64,000 bases of DNA from Diphasiastrum complanatum (GCA_029204225.1 CM055102.1:24955390-25019389); one strand, 5' to 3'; positions 1 through 10,970 are shown, numbered from the stretch's first letter. Notes: a model not told the origin generated them from the sequence alone. Numbers and translations: made by a program.

Positions 1-562
1 TAGTTGCTATAGTTGAAGAACAATCCAAATATGGTTTTTGGGGATGGAATTTATGGCGTCAACCCATAGGTTTTGTAGCTTTCTTCATTTCCTCCCTAGT
101 AGAATGTGAAAGATTGCCTTTCGACTTACTAGAGGCAAAAGAGAAATTGGTTGCGGGTTATCAGACCGAGTATTGGAATTGGTTGCGAGTTATCAAACCG
201 AGTATTTAGGTATTACATTTGACTCAATCCATGTTGTTTCTTAACAAAACTTACTAAGTTCTTCATTATCTGTAACGGTTCTTTAGTCGGGCAGATGGAA
301 TCTTCCTCTCCCCCTCTTACTGAATTTTCATTAATTGGAATGGAATTTAACTAATGAAACTAGTGGGGTTTTTAGTAGCACAATAGAAAACATAATTACA
401 TTAGCAAAAGCTTGTTTATTTTTGTTTATTTCTATCGCCATGAGATGGACTCTACCCAGAGTAACAATGGATCCACTACTGGATCTTGGTTGGAAATTCA
501 TCTTGCCCGTTGCTTTGGATAATCTATTACTAACAGCTTTTTTTGAACTTTTTGTACTATGA
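1..562 (+). pseudogene. ndhA: ndhA 3' exon remnant (plastid NDH subunit 1)
   Basis: NdhA is a membrane subunit of the chloroplast NAD(P)H dehydrogenase-like complex. From base 3 the frame reads through the conserved stretch with [11 protein letters not shown] and ECERLPFDL. The frame is then disrupted by a 32-bp tandem duplication (146-209) that runs into a stop near 209. Residual similarity with stops continues through about 240-335 (an NLL..SS..VTVL-like and RWNL-like stretch). The C-terminal membrane segment is open again at 335-562 (..[17 protein letters not shown]..). The 5' exon and group II intron lie outside the window, if present. Clearly non-functional. Confidence 0.85.
146..209 (+). 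repeat. 32-bp tandem duplication inside ndhA
   Basis: The unit attggttgcgggttatcaga... occurs at 146-177 and again at 178-209 with a few substitutions. The second copy leads into a stop codon. This duplication breaks the conserved NdhA segment and dates from after, or during, transfer to the nucleus. Confidence 0.8.
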
Positions 563-617
563 AATATTCATTAAAATAAACTCTTATAGATGTACAAATT
601 GATTTAATTTGTAAGGT

Positions 618-761
618 GAAGGACACAAACCAAATACTTCATTTGAGGCAGATTGCTCCGGGACGTTTTCCCACATCATTGATTGAAGATTCTACAATTA
701 GAGCTATTTTGAGATTAACGCAATTACCTAGAAAAATTTTGGATGGATATTCTGACTAAAA
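618..761 (+). pseudogene. ndhI: ndhI C-terminal fragment (plastid NDH Fe-S subunit)
   Basis: The frame reads NQILHLRQIAPGRFPTSLIED and on to STIRAILRLTQLP. This matches the C-terminal end of plastid NdhI, whose usual motif is NQIALGRLP..VI.DYTIRTI. The 4Fe-4S cysteine motifs and roughly the first two thirds of the gene are absent. Only about 60 bp separate this fragment from the ndhA stop, so the loss is a deletion inside the plastid insert. Remnant only. Confidence 0.75.
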
Positions 762-959
762 AAAAGTCACCAATTTCTTGCACCAGGTTCATAATTAAAA
801 GTAAAAATGGAATCTATTTTTTAATCAACTTCGAATACAATAACGCATACAAGTCTCACTTCGTATCTTTGATTTGTAGGAAAAAAAATATACAAAAATG
901 AGGTAATTCCTTGTTCGAGTCAACTAATAAACCTATGATAAAGAGGATTCTACTTCATT
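762..959. other. ndhI-ndhG spacer, no gene seen
   Basis: AT-rich spacer of the plastid insert. I see no open frame or RNA gene. Confidence 0.5.
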
Positions 960-1552
960 GTGAACATAACTAATTTACCAGAACCATTGTATAAGGCTAT
1001 TTTGGTTCTTCTAGAATCAGGTGTCAATCTAGGAAGTTGAAGAGTAGTTTTATTCACACATATAGTTTATTCTATTTTTTCATTAGGATTGGTTCTCGTC
1101 CGTATATCTCTTTCATATCTCTTACTGAATGCAGATTCTGTAGCTACTATACAAAGTCTAATTTATGTTTGAACCATACATGTTGTAATTGTATTTGCTG
1201 TTATGTTGATAAATAATTCGTAATCTTTTTGTTGCTCTTCTACATATTTGACTATACGAGATGGTATTGCTTCAGCAGCTTGCGCAATCTTTTTCGTTCA
1301 CTAATTGTTGTGATTCTGAATACAACATGGTCCGAAATATCTCTAATCTTATAATCAATCAAAATCGTAGAGGAATCTTTAACGAATAACATTCAACATT
1401 TATTAACTGATTTCTCGCTTCCATTTGAACTACTTTATATAAATCTGTTGGTTGCTCTAGTAGAAGCTATTGTTATAGCTCGTCAAGAAGAAACAATTGG
1501 ATTTGAAAAAAGTGAAGCGTTAAAGACCACAGATGATTTTCCCATTTTCTGA
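960..1552 (+). pseudogene. ndhG: ndhG remnant (plastid NDH subunit 6)
   Basis: Similarity to NdhG runs through the whole interval but in broken frames. LPEPLYKAILVLLESG lies at the start, [15 protein letters not shown] follows, then IYV and VVIVFAVMLINNS, and near the end a segment with [16 protein letters not shown] followed by a TGA at 1550-1552. At least six in-frame stops or shifts interrupt it, and the normal ATG is not recognisable. It occupies the expected place between ndhI and ndhE. Confidence 0.75.
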
Positions 1553-1627
1553 ATACTAGAAAAAACTTTGCATAACTCGTATTTATACTTAAGATATAAC
1601 TCAAGTTATATAACGAGTTAGTTCATT

Positions 1628-1933
1628 ATGTTTGGACATGAACTTTTTCCAGGTGCCCTTTTTCTCTGCATCAGACTCTACGCATTTATTGCAAGTCGAT
1701 ACATGGTCAAAGCATTTATGTGGCTTGAGTTAATTTTCAATGCAGTCAATGTTAATTTTGTAGCATCTTCCAATTATTTGGGCATTCAACAAATAAAGAG
1801 AGAAATTTTTTCCGTTTCTGTTATTGCTATTGCGGTTGTTGAAGCAGCAATTGGATTAGCCATTGTTTTGGCCATCTATCGTAATAGAAAATCGATTCGT
1901 ATCAATGAATTTGATTTGTTGAAATGGAAATAG
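1628..1933 (+). CDS. ndhE: ndhE-derived open frame, full length (plastid NDH subunit 4L)
   Basis: An ATG-to-stop frame of 101 codons matches plastid NdhE over its whole length, the normal size of the family. Recognisable stretches are [40 protein letters not shown] and IYRNRKS..IN. Three hydrophobic helices are expected and visible. It is open while all its neighbours in the insert are broken. It has no nuclear promoter or transit peptide that I can see, so I treat it as a passively surviving frame, not an expressed nuclear gene. The LLKW-like end resembles seed-free plant versions more than flowering plant ones, as far as I recall them. Confidence 0.8.
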   Translation: MFGHELFPGALFLCIRLYAFIASRYMVKAFMWLELIFNAVNVNFVASSNYLGIQQIKREIFSVSVIAIAVVEAAIGLAIVLAIYRNRKSIRINEFDLLKWK

Positions 1934-2322
1934 AGTCAGTTGAATCCAGATACTTTTATACAACTATCTATTCATAGATGTTCATATGTGTATATAAAAT
2001 TACATTTTATTTTGATCAATAAATAAAAAAATATTGTTTTATAAAAAATTATTTAATAATATTTTCTTTATCTAAAAAGAATAAATTAATATATTTTTGC
2101 TATTGATTGGAACTATTGGTCATACCAGTAAGAAATTGAGTGTAAAAGTTCTTTTACTTCATCAAAAAATAGATAATAGTTCTTTTTCCTTTCATAATTC
2201 TCTACTAATATTAGGTTCACGGAAGGAATTTAATCCATGAAATATTGTCGTTGGTGATATATTATAGAATCTTACTGAATGTAAGGCTTATGATATCCAA
2301 TCAATGGAAGTCAATTAATCCA
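1934..2322. other. ndhE-psaC spacer, AT-rich
   Basis: Very AT-rich spacer corresponding to the ndhE-psaC intergenic region. No gene is visible. Confidence 0.5.
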
Positions 2323-2523
2323 ATGGCACATTCAGTAAGAACTTAGAATACATGTACTGGTTGTACCCAGTGCGCAAGGGCTTGCCCTACAGATGTATTA
2401 AAAATGATACCTTGGGCCGGATGTAAGGCCAATCAAATTGCTTCTGCTTCAAGAACAGAAGACTGTGTAGGTTGTAAAAGGCGTGAATCTGCATGTCCAA
2501 CAAGTTTTTTGAGTGTACGTGTT
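2323..2523 (+). pseudogene. psaC: psaC truncated (photosystem I Fe-S subunit)
   Basis: PsaC carries the two 4Fe-4S clusters FA and FB of photosystem I. From ATG 2323 the frame reads MAHSVRT, then a TAG at codon 8, then both ferredoxin motifs: [12 protein letters not shown] and CVGCKR..SACP. There is no indel across 67 of about 81 codons. The sequence stops matching after SVRV at about 2523, where an LTR end starts. The Cys of the second motif that normally follows as CE.AC is replaced by R-E. The early stop, the substitution and the truncation make it a pseudogene. A 65-codon minus-strand frame across it is only its shadow. Confidence 0.85.
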
Positions 2524-2524
2524 T

Positions 2525-2631
2525 TGATGGATTTTGATGATTCAACTTGTGCTAATCTTATGAGATCATAATCTATTGTTTCCCTCATCATTTCAACTGT
2601 TTTAGGATCCTTATTTGTTGTAATTTTCACA
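2525..2631 (+). repeat. 5' LTR of copia-1, only the last 107 bp present
   Basis: The stretch tgatggattttgatg ... attttcaca is about 93% identical to 7265-7371, the last 107 bp of the 3' LTR, and has the same length. The first roughly 575 bp of the LTR (U3 and more) are missing and psaC sequence abuts directly. Confidence 0.85.
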
Positions 2632-2644
2632 TGGTATGAGAGCC
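2632..2644 (+). other. Primer binding site of copia-1 (initiator tRNA-Met type)
   Basis: TGGTATGAGAGCC directly follows the 5' LTR end. The canonical plant copia site is TGGTATCAGAGCC, complementary to the 3' end of initiator tRNA-Met, so there is one mismatch. Confidence 0.8.
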
Positions 2645-3443
2645 TAAAGACTGAAATGAGCTAAATCCTTGGTTTTCATTCAATTTGATCACAATTTTTG
2701 ATCTAAATCTTGTGTAGATTGGATCTTAGCATCTAGCATTGATTCTAGAACTCAAAGTGAGTCAAATACATTGGAGATTGGTGTTTTGTGACTTCATTTG
2801 CAGGTGTTTAGGTGTCTAAAACCAAAGGCAAAGTTGAACTCAATTCGTATTACCAAGATAGCAAGTTTTGCTTGCTCCAAGCATTGATTTCTAAGCGAGT
2901 TTTGGAGGTGATTTCATAGAGGAGGCTTTCTAGCATTCAAGGAGAGGGAAGATCAAAGTTTTGGGGACTCTTCAAGGCTGTTCTAAGGTGTAGAGGACAC
3001 CTCCTAAAGTGATTTAGATTCAATCCAACCATTGCTTGACTTATGCACCAAATTAGATCAATTTTTCATCAATTTTGATCAATTTTTTGCTTGTGATTGG
3101 ATAGTAGATTGTGTTGCATCCTCATTAAGTTCCACTTAGATCTTTTACAAGTGATTTTGGAAGTATATTAGGTTGCTGAAATTCACTCTTGATCAGATCA
3201 TTTGGAAGCTTTAATGTTCTTCATAGAAAGAGGGGCAATTCTACTAGTATTGTCTACTTCAATCAAGCAAGTGCATTGTTTCTAGTATTCTACGATTTGA
3301 TTTTGTTAGAGATCATTCTTAGATATTTATAGGAAGTTTATTACTAATATTTTTAGGTCCCTAAGAAGTGGGATAAGGTAGATCTTCAATCAAATCAATA
3401 GAAGTAACCTTCATTTGTGTCAAGTCCTTGATTAGGAGACTAG

Positions 3444-4265
3444 ATGGCATCTATAAATGCATATCTTTTGGATACTAATGAAAGGCTCAACAAAACTAAC
3501 TATTCCATATGGAAAGTTAGAATGGAATCCATCATGATCATGCAAGATCTGATGAAAGTTGTAAATGGTAAGGAGGTTGAACCTATTCATCCTCAAGAAA
3601 AAGCCAAATACATCAAGAGGTGCAATGTTGCACTACATTGCATAAAAATGAATGCTACAAATGAACTCTTAAGAGATGTAGGAGATTGCACTTCGGCTCA
3701 AGATGCTTGGGAGACTTTGCAAAATGTCTATGAATCCAAGAACCAAACTAGAATGTTAGCTTTGAAGAATCAAATCTATAGAAACTATTAAAATAAAGGA
3801 GAGAGTGCACATACTTTTGTCCTAAGAGTAAAGGAATTGAACAAAGAGCTAGCCTTCATAGGTGATCCTATCAAGGATGAAGAGCTTGTTCAACTCATAT
3901 TGAATGGACTAAGCTTTGAATTTGACAATTTGGTTCAGGGATATGCAATTATGGGTAAGCTACCCATACTTGAAGAACTCCAAGGCACACTCATGGCCGA
4001 GGAATCAAGAAGGAGCCAAATGCAAGAGAGGATGGATAGGCTTTCCATCCAAGGTGGAGATGACCAAGCTCTCTTCACCAAAGGCAAAGGCAAGTCCAAA
4101 GGCAAAGGATCAACATTCAAGAAGTCTTGAAAGCTTGAGGATCAAGAAGGACCCTCAAAGGCATCTCCATCAACCACCAAAGTCAAGAAGGACAAATCAA
4201 AGGTGAAGTGCTACTATTGTAGCAAGATGGGGAATTATGCCTCAGAATGCTTCAAGAGGAAGCAA
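3444..4265 (+). pseudogene. copia-1 gag with zinc knuckle
   Basis: Gag forms the particle that packages the retrotransposon RNA. The start is MASINAYLLDTNERLNKTNY, followed by SIWKVRMES, which is the typical copia gag (UBN2-like) N-terminus. The frame meets TAA at 3789-3791 (..RNY*NKGES) and TGA near 4128, but continues in phase after both stops through TFVLRVKELN and the basic KGKGKSKGKG stretch to a zinc knuckle at 4209-4250. The knuckle reads CYYCSKMGNYASEC, where the zinc-binding His (normally GHYASEC) is Asn. Two stops and the lost His suggest it is inactive. Confidence 0.85.
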
Positions 4266-6675
4266 GATCAAAGTCAATCCAACATGAGCAAAGAGGAGGA
4301 GGAGGAGAGTTCACATGAGGACTCTCTCATGTTGTCCATATTTTCTTCAACAAGCTTCAAAGGAGAAGATCCTTGGTGGATTGACTCGGGTGCTAGTTCA
4401 CACATGACTAGTAAAAGGGAGTTTTTCTCTTCTCTCTTATCTTATGATGGACCTATAAAGTCTATCTATACAGCAAATGATGAAGCTTGTAAGATTGAAG
4501 GAGTTGGTAGCATTCCCCTTTGCTTAGGATCTTCCAAAAAGATCAACATAGAAGGTGTTTTGTACATTCCTACAATAACAAAGAATCTACTAAGTGTTGG
4601 CCAAATGGTAGACAATGGTTTCAATGTTGACTTTGCTCCAAATGAATGTTTCATCAAGAATAAGGGTAAGATAGTGGCTAAGGGCACTAGACTTGGCAAA
4701 CTTTATAAGTTGGATGCATTTGTGGATACTAATGTTGTCATGTTGGCCGAGAAGAGCAAGATATCTACCTTCACCAAGGAGGATCCATCTTCCACAAGAG
4801 GGATCATGCTTGGATATGCTAGCTCAAACAAGGGCTACAAAGTCTATCTCCCATCCTTGAACAAATTTGTTGTTTCAAGGGATGTTATCTTTGATGAACA
4901 TCATATGCATATGCTTGAAGAAGGCTCAAGTGCTCCAACAATCAAGAAGAAGATGGCCGAGGAGCAAGATCTTGGTTTTGAGGAGGATCTCATGGAGGAG
5001 CAAGCACCAAACCCACCTATCACACCAAGGAGATCTTCAAGGGAAAAAGTAGAGCCATCAAGGCTCATATATCAAGGCAAAGGACAACAAGTTGAGAGTA
5101 TCTCATCCACTTCTTATGCTTTATCTAGTTTTGAAGAACCATCTAATGTTGAAGATGCATTGAACTCCAAAGAATGGTATAAAGCTATGTTGGATGAGTA
5201 TGATGCCTTGATTGAGAATGAAACTTGGTTGCTTGTTGAGAGACCTTAAAGGAATGTAATAGGATGCAAGTGGATCTTCAAGCTTAAGTTGAATACAAAT
5301 GGGAGTGTTAACAAACATAAAGCAAGATTAGTTGAAAAAGGTTATGCTCAAGAGAGAGGGGTAGACTATGAGGAAACTTTTGCACCCATGGCCAAGATGG
5401 TCACAATAAGGCTAATCATTGCACTTGCATCACATTTTGGATGGATCATATGTCAAATGGATGTCTCTAATGCTTTCTTGAATGGTTTTTTGGAAGAAGA
5501 TATCTATATGGAGCAGCCACAAGGGTTCATCAAGCATGGAATGGAGAACAAAGTATGCCATCTCCAAAGAAGCATCTATGGCTTGAAGCAAGCCTCGAGA
5601 TCTTGGAATTCAAGACTACATTGCTATCTTATTTCACGTTCTTTTGTTCAAAGTGAATATGATACCACTCTTTACATTAAGTTTGATGATGTTGGTATCT
5701 TACTTTTACTCATTTATGTAGATGACATCATCATTAGTGAAAATAGTGTTGATGGTATTGAAAAAATCAAGATAGGTCTATCCTTAGAGTTCAAGATGGT
5801 AGATCTAGGGTGTCTTCACTTCATCATAGGCATAGAGGTACTTAGAGGGTCTGATTTTATCTTTATAAGTCAAGTAAACTATGCTCAAAGTCTTTTGAAG
5901 AAGTTTAAGATGGAAGTATGCAAAAGTGTTGACACACCAATGGAGCAAGATGTAAAAGTGCCAAATGAAGATGATGAAAGATCCTTCATGGACATCACTT
6001 TGTTTAGGCAACTTATAGGCTCCTTAATGTGGATCACTATAAATAGACCAGATCTTAGCTTTAGTAAGTAGGTTGAGCCAAACCATGCAAAAGCCGTTGA
6101 ATATCTATTGGAAAAAGGCTAAGAGGATTCTAAGATTCTCAGGTACATTGGATTTTGGGATTCTATATAGAGGAGATGTGATTAACCTTCATGCATTTAG
6201 TGATTCAGATTTTGCAGGGGACAAGAGGGATAGGAAATTAACAAGTTCCTATTCAACTTTCATAGGAGAAGGTGTGGTTTCATGGCTTTCAAAAAAGCAA
6301 GAAACTATATCTCTATCTTCAACCGAGGCCGAGTACAAAGCTTTGACAACCACTACAAAGGAGGTACTTTGGATCAAGAGATTATTGGTGGAGCTAAAGA
6401 TCATGGATTCAGAGGAGGCACCAATTATCTACATTGACAATATATCAGCCCAACATCTTGTATCTAACCCAATCTTCCATGCAAGATCTAAGCACATTGA
6501 GATATGCCATCACTTTGTGAGAGAAATGGTGCAAGCCAAGGAGGTTGCTTTGGAGCATGCTCCAAGCAATGAATGTGTAGCTGATTTACTTACTAAACCA
6601 CTTCAAAAGACACCTTTTATGAAGTTCAGATCATCACTTGGAGTAATTAGTAAAGCAACGATTGAACCAAGCTAG
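4203..6675 (+). pseudogene. copia-1 pol: protease, RT and RNase H, integrase core missing
   Basis: The 4203-5249 frame carries the protease active site in WWIDSGASSHMTS, then the GAG-pre-integrase lead-in (NLLSVGQMVDNGF). It jumps at about 4755-4770 to the end of integrase (TRGIMLGYASSNKGYKVY). The zinc HHCC and DDE core, about 200 codons, are gone. After a stop near 5249, reverse transcriptase runs 5289-6071 with [21 protein letters not shown] and the catalytic YVDDI. A frame change near 6071 leads into RNase H at 6073-6675 with DSDFAGD, LSSTEAEYKAL, IYIDNISAQHL, HARSKHIEI and CVADLLTKPL. Lesions: the integrase deletion, at least one stop and one frameshift. Confidence 0.88.
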
Positions 6676-6678
6676 ATA

Positions 6679-7371
6679 GTGAGGAGGAGTGTTAAAAATT
6701 CACAATTCTAGCTTGACTAGTTTTGGTCATATGACTTGTAAATAGTTAGATGGTCATGATGTGGCTTGTAACACGTGCCAAATAGCATAGGATTCCATTC
6801 ATAAGGATGTTCTCAAGTAGACCTAAGTGTTAGAACCTTTGGAATGAGTCCAAATTATGCTTAGATACAAGAGAGAAAAAATAGGAGCTATTTTTCATAA
6901 TTTTTGCATTGTTGAGGGATCTCCAAGATTCCAACCCTAACTTGGTAGGGATGAAAGATCCACCAAAATTAGCATTAGTGATAGGTTTAGGGCTACTCAT
7001 ACCTGCCCAAAACCATAATGGATCATGTATATATAGGTGATGATATCTCACCAAAATCAATCAAGCAATTTCATGATTTTTCTCTCATAATGGTGTAATT
7101 GCTCTCTATGTTCATAATTGTTTGAGTTCTTGTGATTACTAATGATTATAGGATTGAATGTAGGTCTGGTGTACAGTACTCAGACTGTGGGAGGCCATAC
7201 TTTCACACGTGTGAAGCCTTCTTCAAGGATTTGGGCCATTTAGTGAGGTTCAAGCATAGATTTTTGATGGATTTTGATGGTTCAACTTGTACTAATCTTA
7301 TGAGAACATAATCTATTGTTTCCCTCATCATTTCAAGTGTTTTAGGGTCCTTATTTGCTGTATTTTTCACA
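6679..7371 (+). repeat. Polypurine tract and 3' LTR of copia-1 (LTR 6690-7371)
   Basis: The purine run gtgaggaggag at 6679-6689 directly precedes TGTTAAAAATTC at 6690, the expected LTR start. The LTR ends ..TTTTTCACA at 7371, as fixed by the matching 5' LTR end next to the primer site. Length is about 682 bp. It contains TATATATAGG near 7028-7038, a plausible promoter TATA region. Confidence 0.8.
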
Positions 7372-7790
7372 GCATTTGCTTTACAATTCTCGTTAATTGA
7401 TCTTTAACCTTGCAATTTCGATTAGGAAGATACAATATCAAACCAGATTTATCGAAGAAAAGAAAGAGAGAGTATTATTTTTGACTAAACAAAGCGTATA
7501 TTGAATTACATAAATGCCTGGGCAACAACCCTTTATATAGAGAGAGTGACAACAGTTGTGAACCGTTTCAACATGAAACGACATATCACATAAAGACACA
7601 TAGTCTAATAGTTCATACATTAGCTTACGGGCCATAGGGACTTTAATTGTTGCTGACATGGCTTATTGCTTCACACTGCCACTGGATCATGGATCTGTTC
7701 ATATTAGATCTTGATCACAATGAGATAATGTGCTTGCCTTCACATAATTTTACTCCTAATCACATGCTTCTCTTTCACAATATACAGAAA
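7372..7790. other. No gene; possible minus-strand LTR-like promoter patch
   Basis: No coding frame I can support. Read on the minus strand, ctctctatataaaggg (about 7530-7545) looks like a TATA box of a retroelement LTR or promoter, but I could not find a matching second LTR. Confidence 0.3.
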
Positions 7791-8509
7791 ACGCATCTAC
7801 GAAACAATGACCGTCATGCACAGCCTTCAAAGAAAGCCTTCTTTCACATCAATGATATTATGATAGGCTTCAACGTTCAAATTAGCAAATGCTCAAACAG
7901 ATAGGAAGATATGTCACGTGTCACATAATAGGCAGCACTGATCACAACGATGAAAACCGTTATGAAATTCATTTCAAAAAGGTAAATTTTCTAGATATTT
8001 TTGTATGTGTTGAGATGTTGGACAAATCATATGCCTTTAATGTCATTGAAATGAACTCAATGACATTAGAAAGCAACAATTCTTTGATTTCATATTTGCA
8101 TATGTCATCTTAAAAACAATATTTGCCTACAATTAGCAAGACATGAAAGCGAACGCATCTACGAAACAATGACTGTCAGGCACAGCCTTCAAAGGAAGCC
8201 TTCTTTCACACCAATGATATTATGATAGGCTTCAACGTTCAAATTAGCAAATGCTCAAACAGATAGGAAGATATGTCATGTGTCACACAATAGGTAGCAC
8301 TAATCACTACAATGAAAACCGTTATGAAATTCATTTCAAAAAGGTAAATTTTCTAGATATTTTGTGTTGAGATGTTGGACAAATCATATGCCTTTAATGT
8401 CATTGAAATGAACTCAATGACATTAAAAAACAACAATTCTTTGATTGCATATTTGCATATGTCAGCTTCAAAACAATATTTGCCTACAATTAGCAAGACA
8501 TGAAAGCGA
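7791..8509 (+). repeat. Tandem duplication, two copies of a ~360-bp unit
   Basis: The unit starting acgcatctacgaaacaatga spans 7791-8152 and repeats at 8153-8509 with scattered substitutions and small gaps. Both copies include atgctcaaacagataggaag and end in agcaagacatgaaagcga. No coding frame is conserved between the copies, so this is a non-coding segmental duplication. Confidence 0.85.
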
Positions 8510-9770
8510 AAACAAAAAGCAACTTGAAATGGCAAGGAACTAACCTATCGATTGTTCTGATGCTTTTTAACACCTTCACATATTTAGCATTTACCACAAT
8601 GACACAAAGTACAAAAGAGTTATATCTAGTGAAGCATGTAACTCAAGCTGTTTGCAAAGAATGGTGGGTATCAATTGTTTCTCAAATCTCATATTAAAAG
8701 GTTGGCATATTCCATTTATAAAACTCGACTATTGATCAAGGTGTATGTTTTGCGTCAAAAGCATGAGCTCACTATTCTAGGTTTATAAATTACATCGAAG
8801 GAAAAGCACTATGCTTTTGGGATCTTTCTATTACGACGTAGCTCTTTGCTCCAATTTAAGTCTACACAGTTCCTACCCTTCATGTAGAGCAATGGAACTA
8901 GTGGCTTATACACTTTAGTGCCCTGCATGTAGGGCAATTTTCTATAATCATCAAGTAATCTCTACCATACTTTGAAATTCAATAAAATGATGGAACTATA
9001 TGAACATGCTTTTGCGCAACATCTATAACTCAATTATCAATATTGCATAAATTTGCTTGTCTTTTAAATTTATATTCAATTAGAATGGGGACAAAATAGC
9101 TAGTTAATACTTCCTCCAAATACGAGGATCAAAAACCTCTAGAGTAGCTAGCGCTCTCTATCTCTCATTCAAGTCTTTGTCCCTCTCTCTGTAGTATACA
9201 ATTGAATAAGCCTACAGACAGCCTGTGAGAAAACTTATATACATATATGTATATATATCTCAGCGTTTGACGATTAGTCGTACAAGAAAACTGTTATCAC
9301 TTTTGACTTCTGTCAAAAATAGTCAGCACCAACGGATCAAACGAATTGTTAATTTGTATGTTAGACTGGTGTGAACCACATGAAGAATTTTATGAAATCC
9401 TGTTATGTTCATAATTTGGCTATCCTGCATGATGAGCTACAAGATATGGACGAGCATCATCGACATCAACAACCACCATTACCTTCTAAATCCTCTTAGG
9501 AGGGTGATAATATAAGACGTGTATTGCAGATGATGAGCAACACAAATTGAGGCCTGTGATGCCACTCGTGGATTCGATTTCGCTTGGCAGGTTTGTGGGT
9601 TGTAAAGCATCGGGGGCAAGAGGTTTTGCGTGGTTGCAGTCTCAAATCATTGGACATGATTTAGAGATGCGTACCCCTTTTGAAAGACGGTTGCACACTT
9701 ACGTAGACCACACAGCCAGTGGCCGTAGCTTACTATTTGTTGAGCGTTTTATACTGGAAAGTGTTTTACC
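8510..9770. other. No gene recognised
   Basis: AT-rich DNA. The short frames have no recognisable domain and weak coding character. A small tatatacatatatgtatatata tract is at about 9235-9257. Confidence 0.4.
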
Positions 9771-9915
9771 ATCTTACGGTATAGCTCTATCGCTAAGTAT
9801 TATTGTTGGTAGTTGAATCAATCTTACGGTATAGCTCTATCGCTAAGTACTATTGTTGGTAGTTGAATCAATCTTACGGTATAGCTCTATCGCTAAGTAC
9901 TATTGTTGGTAGTTG
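9771..9915 (+). repeat. 50-bp minisatellite, three near-identical copies
   Basis: Units start atcttacggtatagctctat at 9771, 9821 and 9871. Copies 2 and 3 are identical over the compared part and copy 1 differs at one base (gtat/gtac). Immediately tandem with no spacers. An open frame from 9547 ends in the first copy, but I do not recognise a protein. Confidence 0.92.
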
Positions 9916-10970
9916 GTGGTTACTACCTACCTAACTGTGATCAAGCTCCATTCGTAGCCCAGTCCGCAGCTTTCGAGAAAAGATCTCTTTGGTTACTTGC
10001 CAACTACTGCAATCAGAAATTCAATTCCAAAGTAACGGTTCAATTTCAAGTGCAACAGGTGCTGAAGCCAGTGGAGGAGCTACTAGAAACACGAAAGAAG
10101 GCAAGTAGAAGAAGTAGAGCTTTATCGAAGATGAAAGAGAGACATAGTCAAAACTTTATTCGATTGGTCAAAATATTGTGCTATGACCACAAACTAAAAA
10201 ATTCTTTTGATCGCAGCTGGCAATTTAGGCAGGTGGAATATCTTGATTGCTTGCAAACTTGGTCGGCATGAGAGCTAAGATGTTGAATGCATGCGTTGAA
10301 GTATATTCTACTGTTCTCTAGAAAGATGTGTTACTGCTAATAAACTACCACGTTCGATCACTTTCATTCTTTCCAGAAGAAGATTTGCAGTTGTTTTATG
10401 ATTTGCAATTCAATTGTTGAACCTTGCTACATAAGAAACGCAATCCTAAAAATCAATATGCAAACTGGCAGAAGAAAAAAGATCACCAACTAAAAAAATT
10501 TACGTATTGTGGGAAGAATTTCGTGTTGATTTGGTACAAAAAAATAGATAGCACGAAGGCTTAAAGGCACTGGAAAAGAAATGCTCTCATTGATGAAAAT
10601 CCGGTCTACTCACAAGCAGAGGAAGGTTTCTGATAAGTTACGATCAACTACAACCGTTGGAAGAAGCCAACACTAATCACGGCCAAGATGAGACTTGCTG
10701 CTGAGTAGTGCGCAGCACGAGTGCGTTCTCTCCAGCTACTGGATGTTTTTTACAAGTCTGGAGCTTTTCTGTAGCTGTTGCCTCGATTTTTCTTATGGGC
10801 ACACGAAACCAACAACGATCTTGGGATTATGAAGAACCGGTCTACTCAGAAGGATATGGATACTCAGAAGGATATGAAGCTTTCAGATACTTGAGGTCAG
10901 CTACAAGCGTTGGAAGTCATAGGCAAGAATAGCACGCTTGGCAAGTCATTGTAACCAATATGGCGAAGAA
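9916..10970. other. No gene recognised
   Basis: A frame across 9903-10271 (122 codons) shows a basic stretch but no known motif and starts inside the minisatellite, so I do not call it a gene. A short duplicated motif ctcagaaggatatg occurs at about 10847-10876. Confidence 0.35.

Larger units (their letters stand above)
1..2523 (+). other. Nuclear plastid DNA insertion (NUPT): ndhA-ndhI-ndhG-ndhE-psaC
   Basis: Five plastid genes can be read in the canonical order and orientation of the plastid small single-copy ndh operon. Most carry stop codons, a lost start or large deletions: ndhA has an internal duplication and stops, about two thirds of ndhI is missing, ndhG has many stops and psaC has an early stop. 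The right edge is inside psaC, where a copia LTR fragment begins. The left edge is outside the window. Decay next to nuclear retrotransposons argues for plastid DNA moved to the nucleus, not a working plastid genome. Plastid genomes in general carry intact psaC. Confidence 0.85.
2525..7371 (+). mobile_element. Ty1/copia LTR retrotransposon copia-1, internally deleted
   Basis: Order on the + strand: truncated 5' LTR (2525-2631), primer binding site (2632-2644), long leader (2645-3443), gag, protease, deleted integrase, reverse transcriptase, RNase H, polypurine tract (6679-6689) and full 3' LTR (6690-7371). The domain order PR-INT-RT-RH is that of copia elements. Several stops and frameshifts and a missing integrase core show it cannot move on its own. 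The flanks 'tgttt' (left) and 'gcatt' (right) do not form a target-site duplication, so the left edge is probably not an original integration end. Confidence 0.88.

Noticed and set aside
1-2523. A true plastid genome segment
   Set aside because: psaC, ndhA, ndhI and ndhG are all broken and nuclear-type retrotransposons follow, so a nuclear copy is far more likely.
2433-2630. Minus-strand frame of 65 codons
   Set aside because: It lies antisense to psaC and the LTR fragment, so it is a shadow.
9771-9915. CRISPR-like array
   Set aside because: The three 50-bp repeats are directly adjacent with no spacers, in a plant genome. It is a minisatellite.
9547-10271. Two plus-strand frames of 89 and 122 codons as genes
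   Set aside because: No recognisable domain, one runs into and the other starts in the minisatellite, and I see no splice or homology support.
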